A stretch of 5,649 bases of DNA, from the NCBI GenBank assembly GCA_012727965.1, contig JAAYFZ010000180.1, positions 1 to 5,649 of the forward strand, in the 5' to 3' direction. Below, piece by piece: positions 1-5,483 of the stretch. Source of the DNA: Clostridiaceae bacterium (lineage in GTDB: Bacteria > Bacillota > Clostridia > Saccharofermentanales > UBA5734). The stretch's first letter is position 1. Every line of letters begins with the position of its first letter. The position numbers and the translations under genes are program-made. The notes under the pieces were generated by a model. It was given only the letters and a program-made list of their open reading frames with translations, was not told the DNA's origin and searched no databases.

Positions 1-34
1 CCAGGTATGGTTATATACGATCGCTATCAGACAA

Positions 35-610
35 TTATTGTTGAGCCGCTAAACCCTCAAGATCTCGCAGTATCTTCTCGCGAAAATCAGAATTCTCAAG
101 AGATATAGCACAGCCGCAATATTTCTGTCTATAGAGTCCATCCTCTCTGGCCATGTTCTGCCCCTGACGGAATCCAGAACGAAAATCAGACGCCATATAC
201 TCCAAACTATACTTTTCAGCATAATTATTGCCGATACTGGTTATAAGATCAAAATCCTGATAAGGACTGACCTGCAGCGTCGATAAAAAAGCGTCCATAC
301 CAAGCTCGGCAGCTTTTGCCGCTGTCTTGCCTAATCTACTCTCATAGCACATGCTGCAACGATTGGTTTTACCCTGTTTTTCCCAGTCTATCCATATATC
401 AGGTTCACTTGTTCCGTCGACAATCAGCTCAAGACCAAGTCTGGCCGTAAGATACTCAAGTTGGGCAAGCCTTCTCTTCCACTCTTCAATCGGATGAATA
501 TTAGGATTGAAATAGTAAACTGTTATATCAGCATCACTCTTAAGCAACTCCTGAAGAGGGTACTCTGCACAAGGGCCGCAGCAGGCATGTAACAAAATTT
601 TTTTTCTCAT
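35..610 (-). CDS. queH: Epoxyqueuosine reductase QueH
   Basis: This 191-residue cytosolic metalloenzyme is predicted to reduce epoxyqueuosine to queuosine at the wobble position (G34) of tRNAs for Tyr, His, Asn and Asp. It is the non-homologous alternative to QueG. Visible family signatures are HACCGPC at 8-14 (Cys10, Cys11, Cys14), the YYFNPNIHP segment at 32-40, CSMCYESRL at 85-93 (Cys85, Cys88), a TLQVSPY segment at 111-117, and YRQKYCGC at 160-167 (Cys165, Cys167). In characterised QueH the first CC pair and the middle CxxC bind the Fe-S cluster, and the late CxC pair is redox active; all of these are present. The reading frame extends upstream to 760, but that part overlaps the end of ruvB. 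The ATG at 608-610 has an AGAGG at 621-625, 10 bases upstream, and puts the CC motif at the usual N-terminal position. The gap from the ruvB stop is 16 bases, so co-transcription is likely. Length and motifs are complete; no defect is seen. Confidence 0.95.
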   Translation of the reverse strand: MRKKILLHACCGPCAEYPLQELLKSDADITVYYFNPNIHPIEEWKRRLAQLEYLTARLGLELIVDGTSEPDIWIDWEKQGKTNRCSMCYESRLGKTAAKAAELGMDAFLSTLQVSPYQDFDLITSIGNNYAEKYSLEYMASDFRSGFRQGQNMAREDGLYRQKYCGCAISLENSDFREKILRDLEGLAAQQ

Positions 611-626
611 AATTCTCTTGCCTCTG

Positions 627-1757
627 TTATAAATCAAATTCGATTTCAAGTTGGCTTCCGGTTTCATCTTTGTCAGTATCAAGCTCAGGTGACATCTCAC
701 TGAGGGCTCTTCCCATCCCTTTGAGTCTGGTTTCATACTGATCAGGACAATCAATACCAAGATGATTCCAGCCTAATCTGGTCAATACTCTGCCTCTTGG
801 TGTTTTAGCCAGGAAACCGATCTGCATCAGATAAGGTTCATATACATCTTCAATCGTTACCGAGTCTTCACCTGTACAGGCTGCAAGTGTATCAAGACCG
901 ACCGGTCCACCGCCAAACATCTCTATCATATTCTGCATTAATCTTCGATCTGTAGCATCAAGACCACGTTCATCTATGTCGAGTGCAGCTAACCCTAGTT
1001 CAGCAATTTTCTGATCAATAACACCCGTGCCTCTTACCTGGGCGAAATCTCTCATGCGTCGCAGCAGCCTTATCGCAATACGTGGCGTCCCGCGGCATCT
1101 GGTAGAAATTATACTTAGTCCGCCGGCATCAATTCCTATGTTTAGAATTGCCGCATCCCTACTTAGTATCTGACTAATCTCTTCATGGGTATATAACTCT
1201 AGTCTGTTGATCATACCGAAGCGATCACGCAACGGAGCCGTCAGTAAGCCGGCCCTTGTGGTCGCTCCTATCAAGGTAAAGTGAGGCAGATCTAGCCTGA
1301 TTGAACGAGCACTGGGACCTTTTCCAATCATAATATCAAGTGCATAATCTTCCATAGCCGGATATAAAATCTCCTCAACAGATCTATTGAGGCGATGGAT
1401 CTCGTCTATGAATAATACATCTCTTTCAGTCAGATTCGTCAGTATCGCAGCAAGGTCACCAGGTTTCTCAATCGCAGGGCCGGTTGTTATCCTGAAATTC
1501 ACCCCTAGTTCATTGGCGATGATACCTGCAAGAGTGGTTTTGCCTAAGCCTGGCGGACCGTATAGAAGAACATGATCGAGAGCTTCGCCCCTCTGCCCTG
1601 CAGCCTCAATGAAAACCTTGAGGTTGCTTTTTACTTTTTCCTGTCCAAAATAGTCGGGCCAGCGTGTAGGTCGCAGACCATTTTCTTCCCGATCCTCAAC
1701 CTGACGTTCTCTGCCAAGAAGTCTCTCATTTTGTTCCTCATCGAAATAATCAAACAA
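627..1757 (-). CDS. ruvB: Holliday junction branch-migration helicase RuvB
   Basis: This is the AAA+ motor that forms hexameric rings on either side of RuvA and pumps DNA through the Holliday junction. Motifs in order (TTG start as residue 1): Walker A GPPGLGKT at 67-74, Walker B DEIH at 118-121, sensor 1 GATTRAG at 164-170, LRDRFG with the arginine-finger region at 176-181, sensor 2 RGTPRIA at 222-228, and the winged-helix segment YEPYLMQIGF to GRVLT at 306-326. The frame is open to a GTG at 1772, but GGAGGG at 1765-1770 lies just downstream of that GTG and seven bases before an in-frame TTG at 1755-1757, so the TTG is preferred (376 residues). Typical RuvB is about 335-345 residues. The excess is an acidic C-terminal tail of about 40 residues after the usual WNHLGI ending, closing with QLEIEFDL. 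The ruvA stop is 38 bases upstream of the start, consistent with one operon. Confidence 0.97.
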   Translation of the reverse strand: MFDYFDEEQNERLLGRERQVEDREENGLRPTRWPDYFGQEKVKSNLKVFIEAAGQRGEALDHVLLYGPPGLGKTTLAGIIANELGVNFRITTGPAIEKPGDLAAILTNLTERDVLFIDEIHRLNRSVEEILYPAMEDYALDIMIGKGPSARSIRLDLPHFTLIGATTRAGLLTAPLRDRFGMINRLELYTHEEISQILSRDAAILNIGIDAGGLSIISTRCRGTPRIAIRLLRRMRDFAQVRGTGVIDQKIAELGLAALDIDERGLDATDRRLMQNMIEMFGGGPVGLDTLAACTGEDSVTIEDVYEPYLMQIGFLAKTPRGRVLTRLGWNHLGIDCPDQYETRLKGMGRALSEMSPELDTDKDETGSQLEIEFDL

Positions 1758-1764
1758 GCCTTTT

Positions 1765-1770
1765 CCCTCC
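1765..1770 (-). promoter_or_regulatory. ruvB ribosome binding site that favours a TTG start
   Basis: On the minus strand this reads GGAGGG. It is seven bases before the in-frame TTG at 1755-1757. It overlaps the alternative GTG codon region (1770-1772), which itself has no Shine-Dalgarno sequence in the bases upstream. The placement therefore supports the TTG as the ruvB initiation codon. Confidence 0.75.
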
Positions 1771-1795
1771 ACGCATTGTAATCAAATGATCACAT

Positions 1796-2398
1796 CTATC
1801 TGGCAAGCTGTCTCAATGACAGTCTGATAATATTTTCAACAGATTGGTTATCCTCTGTCGTTACATCCCTAACAGCTCGCTCTGCCTCTGGACCACTGTA
1901 ACCAAGCACCATGAGCGCACTTACTGCCTCCGATAACTGATGGCCGATAACCGGCATATTGTCCGCCGCTGCCTCAGACATGGAAGGCATATCTCTTCCT
2001 TTGAGCTTATCTTTGAGCTCGAGAATCATTCGTTCTGCACCCTTTTTGCCGATGCCTTTTATCGATGTCAGGCTCTTGGTATCACCAGTAACAACAGCCA
2101 ATGCGAATTGGCCGGGATTCATTGAGCCGGTAATATTACAGGCTACCTTCGGACCTATGCCGCTTACAGTTAGCAAAAGCTCAAACATTGATAGTTCTTC
2201 GCGTGTTGGGAAACCATACAATGCAATCTGATCTTCACGGACATAATAATATGTGTGAACTTTTACCTGAGTTCCAATAGCTGAGAACTTTTCCATTAGA
2301 CCGCTGGAAGCATTGATCATGTAGCCGATACCATTGTTTTCAATGATCATCTTCTCTGGTTCCTTGTGAACAACCTCACCGATTATATATGCATACAT
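1796..2398 (-). CDS. ruvA: Holliday junction-binding subunit RuvA
   Basis: RuvA (200 residues, the normal family length) forms tetramers that hold the four-way junction in square-planar form and load RuvB. The N-terminal OB-fold domain (about 1-63) starts with the typical MYAYIIGEV and ends at the QIALYGFPTREE segment. Domain II has two helix-hairpin-helix elements, around SGIGPKVA at 79-86 and KGIGKKGAERMILEL at 114-128, which contact the DNA backbone. A variable linker (about 135-153) leads to the C-terminal RuvB-binding domain III, with EAVSALMVLGYS at 157-168 and ENIIRLSLRQL at 188-198. The ATG directly follows the ruvC stop (junction TAAATG, no spacer). Its GGAGG at 2409-2413 lies inside the 3' end of ruvC, 10 bases before the start. 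This arrangement points to translational coupling with ruvC. Confidence 0.97.
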   Translation of the reverse strand: MYAYIIGEVVHKEPEKMIIENNGIGYMINASSGLMEKFSAIGTQVKVHTYYYVREDQIALYGFPTREELSMFELLLTVSGIGPKVACNITGSMNPGQFALAVVTGDTKSLTSIKGIGKKGAERMILELKDKLKGRDMPSMSEAAADNMPVIGHQLSEAVSALMVLGYSGPEAERAVRDVTTEDNQSVENIIRLSLRQLAR

Positions 2399-2902
2399 TT
2401 ATTGATATCCTCCGATTGCTCTAGCTGAGCTTCTGTTGCCTGAATGTGCATGACATATCGCTACTGCCAGTGCGTCAGCAGCATCGTCTGGTCTTGGTAT
2501 GCTCTCAAGATTGAGCAGGACTTTTACCATTTGCTGTACCTGTTGCTTCTGAGCCCTGCCATATCCGGTTACAGCAAGCTTGATTTGCATCGGCGTATAC
2601 TCGTAAACATCAAGACCTGCTCTGGCTCCACTTAATACGGCAACGCCTCGTGCCTGAGCAGTTCCAATTGCAGTGGTTGTATTCCTGCTAAAAAATAACT
2701 CTTCAACAGCTGTTACATCCGGTTTATATAACTCCAGAAGTCTCTCAAGCTCAATACTGATTTTCAATAATCTTTCAGGAAAATTCATGCCGGCCGGCGT
2801 TGATACAACACCATAGTCAATAACTCTGAATTTGTTGTTTTTGTATTCAACCAGGCCATAACCTGTGATGGCATAGCCTGGATCTATTCCCATTATAATC
2901 AC
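2399..2902 (-). CDS. ruvC: Holliday junction resolvase RuvC
   Basis: RuvC (167 residues) is the dimeric, Mg-dependent endonuclease of RNase H fold that nicks two strands of the Holliday junction symmetrically. The four catalytic acidic residues are visible: Asp7 in GIDPGYAITGYG, Glu67 in AVEELFF, and Asp140 and Asp143 in PDDAADALAVAICH. They correspond to D7, E66, D138 and D141 of E. coli RuvC. The start is taken as GTG at 2900-2902 because AAGGAG at 2909-2914 is six bases upstream. An ATG three codons later would be 15 bases from that site. It is the first gene of the ruvC-ruvA-ruvB-queH run. A gap of 79 bases separates it from the preceding toroid-like gene and contains a candidate promoter. 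Confidence 0.97.
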   Translation of the reverse strand: MIIMGIDPGYAITGYGLVEYKNNKFRVIDYGVVSTPAGMNFPERLLKISIELERLLELYKPDVTAVEELFFSRNTTTAIGTAQARGVAVLSGARAGLDVYEYTPMQIKLAVTGYGRAQKQQVQQMVKVLLNLESIPRPDDAADALAVAICHAHSGNRSSARAIGGYQ

Positions 2903-2908
2903 TGCGGG

Positions 2909-2914
2909 CTCCTT
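2909..2914 (-). promoter_or_regulatory. ruvC ribosome binding site supporting a GTG start
   Basis: The minus strand reads AAGGAG here, six bases before GTG at 2900-2902. The in-frame ATG at 2891-2893 is 15 bases away, which is too far for efficient use, so the GTG is favoured and the protein begins with three extra residues before MGIDPG. Confidence 0.7.
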
Positions 2915-2961
2915 ATCTGCTTGTCCATTCTATTTCCTGCTACAGGGTATCCTAAACAAGT

Positions 2962-2967
2962 ATTATA
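2962..2967 (-). promoter_or_regulatory. Candidate -10 element for the ruvC operon
   Basis: The minus strand carries a perfect TATAAT in the gap between the toroid gene and ruvC. Initiation a few bases downstream would leave a leader of roughly 50 bases before ruvC. No convincing -35 hexamer is found at 16-18 bases upstream (for example TTTCTG at 17), and there is no TGn extension. The promoter is therefore tentative, and read-through from the upstream gene is equally possible. Confidence 0.35.
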
Positions 2968-2981
2968 CCCCATCGAGCAAT

Positions 2982-3995
2982 TTACAGAAAGTGGCAGACA
3001 GAATCGCGAAGGCCACAAGTTCTCTGGATTCTACGCAAAATGACCAGAGCTCTGACGGTACTGTCAATTTGCCTGGAAACATTATCTCTCCAACTCCTGG
3101 AGAGCGGCAATTCAAGACCGTCTCTGCCATATGTTCCAAAATCCCAAAAACCATTTCCGGTCAATTGATCCCAGAGCCAGTCTCTTGCATTATCAAGGTG
3201 AGACATGGCAGATGGATACCAGGAAAGCAGATCCATTGCATTGATATAGCGCATGCTCTCCTCAGAAGGAAAGCTCAACGGCAGATGATTAAGTGATCGG
3301 TTATTGACAAGATAGATACCTCTACGCTTATTGAATATATGATCCATCCATCTCTGCTCAAGCTCATAATCAACTTTGTCACGCAAAAGAATAAGAGGAT
3401 AAAGGGAAAAGCAAATTTGACAGTCTGAATCAAGTCTCAGACCCAATATATCTTCGCTAGCCTCTCTCATCTGACCTTCATCGAAATAGCCATGATCAAA
3501 AGCAGCAGTTAGAATCTTCATAATATTATCAGCATATTCAACAATATATGGATGATCAGGAACGACTTCGCTTAAACGTGCGGCAATAACAAGTCGCATT
3601 GCCTCATCATTTCCTAGAGCGGAATCGATTTTGTCCGGCCATTGTAATCTGCCATCTAAGAGCTTCTCCATATATTCAACCGCGTTTTTCATGATTTGAC
3701 GAGATGGATCGACAGCCATAGCGTTCAATCTGATTAGAGAAGTTTCAGTTGTATGAGCTGGATTCTTGACAATTTTGTTCCTTGTGAAAAATCGCTTGCC
3801 CCAGGAACCAACCTGCGACTGTTGTCTGACAAGCACCTGAACCTGCTCCGATGTCATAGCCTCATCTGCGGCTTTCATAAGTGTAGCGTCATCAGTTTCA
3901 TATTCAAGCAGCTGTTTCATTATCTTATATCTGGGTATACTATCAGGCTCAAGATCAATAAGCCTTCCGGCCAAATCAACAATATAATCAGCCAT
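2982..3995 (-). CDS. Uncharacterised alpha/alpha-toroid (squalene cyclase / prenyltransferase-like) protein
   Basis: This is a 337-residue protein without a recognisable signal peptide or membrane segment; its function is unknown. It has two QW-type motifs of the kind found in terpenoid cyclases: Q59-SQV-G63-S-W65 near the N-terminus and Q277-LTGN-G282-F-W284 near the C-terminus. They are set in repeated amphipathic helices. The N-terminal pattern (IPRYKIMKQLLEYETDD, then a QxxxGSWG segment, a TETSLIRLNAMAVDPS segment and a short acidic helix) and the C-terminal WDFGTYGR then STVRALVILRR pattern recall widespread uncharacterised 'terpene cyclase/prenyltransferase repeat' proteins of bacteria. 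I see no clear DXDD cyclase motif in the expected central place, so catalysis as a cyclase is doubtful. The frame opens at 4079, but GGAGGTGAT at 3999-4007 selects one of two adjacent ATGs; the second (3993-3995) has the better spacing. It is divergent from the aminomutase gene and lies 79 bases upstream of ruvC on the same strand. Confidence 0.8.
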   Translation of the reverse strand: MADYIVDLAGRLIDLEPDSIPRYKIMKQLLEYETDDATLMKAADEAMTSEQVQVLVRQQSQVGSWGKRFFTRNKIVKNPAHTTETSLIRLNAMAVDPSRQIMKNAVEYMEKLLDGRLQWPDKIDSALGNDEAMRLVIAARLSEVVPDHPYIVEYADNIMKILTAAFDHGYFDEGQMREASEDILGLRLDSDCQICFSLYPLILLRDKVDYELEQRWMDHIFNKRRGIYLVNNRSLNHLPLSFPSEESMRYINAMDLLSWYPSAMSHLDNARDWLWDQLTGNGFWDFGTYGRDGLELPLSRSWRDNVSRQIDSTVRALVILRRIQRTCGLRDSVCHFL

Positions 3996-3998
3996 CAT

Positions 3999-4007
3999 AT
4001 CACCTCC
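3999..4007 (-). promoter_or_regulatory. Strong ribosome binding site of the toroid gene
   Basis: The minus strand reads GGAGGTGAT, a nine-base match to the anti-Shine-Dalgarno end of 16S rRNA. Two ATG codons follow in tandem. The GGAGG core is four bases from the first and seven bases from the second (3993-3995), so the second is favoured. It also rules out the longer frame that begins at 4079. Confidence 0.8.
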
Positions 4008-4061
4008 AGCTAAATATAGTTTTTTTATTTTGCTAACTTCATAGATTAGCTTATTTACTAT

Positions 4062-4091
4062 ATTATACAATATCCTCATATAAATTGTCTG
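4062..4091 (-). promoter_or_regulatory. Candidate sigma-A promoter of the toroid gene
   Basis: On the minus strand a perfect TATAAT -10 (4062-4067) lies 18 bases downstream of CAGACA (4086-4091), which matches four of six bases of TTGACA. Transcription would start near 4055, giving a leader of about 60 bases before the gene's start codon. The -35 hexamer lies within the left arm of the inverted repeat at 4086-4114, so a bound regulator could control it. Confidence 0.5.
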
Positions 4092-4114
4092 TACAATATG
4101 TCATGAAACAGACA
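4086..4114. repeat. Perfect 7-bp inverted repeat, operator-like
   Basis: TGTCTGT at 4086-4092 and ACAGACA at 4108-4114 are exact reverse complements separated by 15 bases (centre-to-centre 22 bp, about two helical turns). The left arm covers the candidate -35 of the minus-strand promoter. No T-run follows on either strand, so this does not look like an intrinsic terminator. It is compatible with a dimeric regulator's binding site, although no regulator gene is in the window. Confidence 0.45.
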
Positions 4115-4170
4115 TCATTAAAAACAGAACTATATGTTACATGCTTAAATTTTACTAGCATTATCCCTGT

Positions 4171-4198
4171 TTAATATTTGCCGCTTCTGTGTTAAGAT
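4171..4198 (+). promoter_or_regulatory. Candidate promoter of the aminomutase gene
   Basis: TTAATA (4171-4176, four of six to TTGACA), a 16-base spacer, and TAAGAT (4193-4198, four of six to TATAAT) preceded by TGT, which gives an extended -10 (TGn). Initiation near 4205 would leave a leader of about 60 bases before the ATG. Hexamers are only partial matches in an AT-rich region, so this is tentative. Confidence 0.3.
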
Positions 4199-4250
4199 AT
4201 CAGAGGCAACCTGCTTATTTTTGTAAGTTGTCACAGATAATTTATATGTT

Positions 4251-4258
4251 AAGGAGGT
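4251..4258 (+). promoter_or_regulatory. Ribosome binding site fixing the aminomutase start
   Basis: AAGGAGGT lies with its GGAGG core (4253-4257) eight bases before ATG at 4266-4268. The in-frame TTG at 4260-4262 is only two bases from the core and is too close for use. The ATG is therefore the start. Confidence 0.85.
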
Positions 4259-4265
4259 CTTGAAT

Positions 4266-5480
4266 ATGTTGTCTGAGGAGAAAGCAACACGCCTGCATCA
4301 TGATATCGAGGATTATCTTCAGGAGAAAAGTAAAATCAAGACTGGTCTTGAGAGACAAATAGAAATAGACTTGAGAAGACAAGAGATACTAAGCTTCTTC
4401 CAGGCTTCAGAAGCCGATTGGCATGATTATAAATGGCAGCTCAAAAACAGAATTACTGATACAGATACACTTAGTAAACTACTGCCAATGACACAGGCTC
4501 AAACAGAGGCTGTGATAGAAGTTGGAAATAAGTATCGATATGCTATTTCACCCTACTATTTATCACTTGTTGATATTAATGATCCTGATTGTCCGATTCG
4601 CAGACAATCTATACCTGTTATTGAAGAGCTCGATCCAGCCGGGGTAACTGACCCAATGGATGAAGAAGGTTCGAGTCCAGTTCCTGGAGTGACCAGGAGA
4701 TATCCGGATAGACTGATTATTAAGGTTACTAATCAATGCGGCATGTATTGCCGCTTCTGCCAGCGTCGCAGGCTTATTGGCGAACACGATGTTCATGTTG
4801 ATTCGCAGCGTCTGGACAATGCAGTTGCATATATCCGTGATAATCCGGAAATTAGAGATGTGTTGCTTACCGGCGGCGATGCACTTATGCTCTCGGATAA
4901 GTCTATCGATGATCTGTTGACTAAGCTCAGATCCATTGAACATGTTGAAATCATCAGAATCGGCACCAGAACACCAGTTACATTACCACAGAGAATTACT
5001 CCAGAATTAACCGCTGTTCTCAGGAAGCATCATCCTGTTTATGTAAATACTCACTTTAACAGTCCGGCTGAAATATCAGAAGAATCTAAACAGGCCTGTG
5101 AATTGCTGGCAGACGCTGGAATACCTCTCGGCAATCAAATGGTGCTGCTAAATGGTGTGAATAATAAACCTTTTGTCGTTAGAAAACTAAATCAGAATCT
5201 TTTGCGAATCAGAGTGAAACCCTACTATATCTTCCATCCCAAATCGGTAAAAGGCACATCACATTTCTGGTGCAGCATTGAAGAGGGGCTCGAAATAATG
5301 GAGTCTCTTAGAGGTTATACTTCAGGAATGGCGATCCCGACCTATATTGTTAATGGAACTGGTGGTCTTGGCAAGACTCCACTGCTGCCAAACTATTTGC
5401 TATATATCGGCAAGGACAAAGCAGTCTTCCGCAATTGGGAGGGTCAGATTTTCGAAATTGAAAACAAAAGAAGAAATTGA
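4266..5480 (+). CDS. eam: Glutamate 2,3-aminomutase (KamA-family radical SAM enzyme)
   Basis: This 404-residue cytosolic enzyme is predicted to interconvert L-glutamate and beta-glutamate, a compatible solute, using SAM, a [4Fe-4S] cluster and PLP. The radical-SAM motif CGMYCRFC gives Cys158, Cys162 and Cys165, followed by Arg167, which matches the carboxylate-binding Arg134 of Clostridium subterminale lysine 2,3-aminomutase. LTGGDAL (201-207) is the family's SAM-binding glycine segment. GTGGLGKTP (364-372) carries the PLP lysine, Lys370. The two aspartates that bind the lysine side chain in the lysine enzyme (Asp293, Asp330) are Lys326 and Asn363 here, the same Lys/Asn pair reported for the glutamate enzyme of C. 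difficile. The protein also lacks the lysine enzyme's zinc ligands: the Cys268 position is Lys301, and the chain ends before the C-terminal CxCxxC. An N-terminal helical extension of about 33 residues precedes the DWHDYKWQLKNRI segment (51-63). No ablB-type acetyltransferase gene follows. It converges with the EAL gene, three bases apart. Confidence 0.85.
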   Translation: MLSEEKATRLHHDIEDYLQEKSKIKTGLERQIEIDLRRQEILSFFQASEADWHDYKWQLKNRITDTDTLSKLLPMTQAQTEAVIEVGNKYRYAISPYYLSLVDINDPDCPIRRQSIPVIEELDPAGVTDPMDEEGSSPVPGVTRRYPDRLIIKVTNQCGMYCRFCQRRRLIGEHDVHVDSQRLDNAVAYIRDNPEIRDVLLTGGDALMLSDKSIDDLLTKLRSIEHVEIIRIGTRTPVTLPQRITPELTAVLRKHHPVYVNTHFNSPAEISEESKQACELLADAGIPLGNQMVLLNGVNNKPFVVRKLNQNLLRIRVKPYYIFHPKSVKGTSHFWCSIEEGLEIMESLRGYTSGMAIPTYIVNGTGGLGKTPLLPNYLLYIGKDKAVFRNWEGQIFEIENKRRN

Positions 5481-5483
5481 TTA

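Noticed and set aside
7..108. Short plus-strand open frame at the left edge (ATG at 7-9 to TAG)
   Set aside because: About 33 codons, no ribosome binding site visible, and most of it is antisense to the 3' end of queH.
1387..2635. Several plus-strand open frames of 61-90 codons across ruvB, ruvA and ruvC
   Set aside because: They are antisense to genes with complete motif sets and carry no family features.
2945..2970. GGGTAT...ATACCC inverted repeat upstream of ruvC
   Set aside because: A six-bp stem with a 14-base loop and no following T-run; one arm overlaps the candidate -10, so it is more likely incidental.
2963..3154. 63-codon minus-strand frame overlapping the end of the toroid gene
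   Set aside because: It overlaps the C-terminal coding region with the second QW-type and STVRALVILRR segments, which belong to the real frame; no frameshift is needed to explain the toroid protein's end.
4032..4050. GCTAA...TTAGC hairpin next to a T-rich run (4021-4030)
   Set aside because: On the plus strand the T-run precedes the stem, and on the minus strand A residues follow it, so it cannot be an intrinsic terminator; the 5-bp stem is weak.
3996..4079. Upstream extension of the toroid reading frame to 4079
   Set aside because: It would place the strong GGAGGTGAT ribosome site and the TATAAT promoter element inside coding sequence; the downstream ATG fits better.
4178..4759. 12-base direct repeat TTGCCGCTTCTG upstream of and within the aminomutase gene (4178-4189 and 4748-4759)
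   Set aside because: About one 12-base repeat is expected by chance in a window of this size, and the second copy is dictated by the Cys-Arg-Phe-Cys codons.
4563..4943. 126-codon minus-strand open frame inside the aminomutase gene
   Set aside because: It lies antisense within a clear radical-SAM coding sequence, has no ribosome binding site and no recognisable motif.
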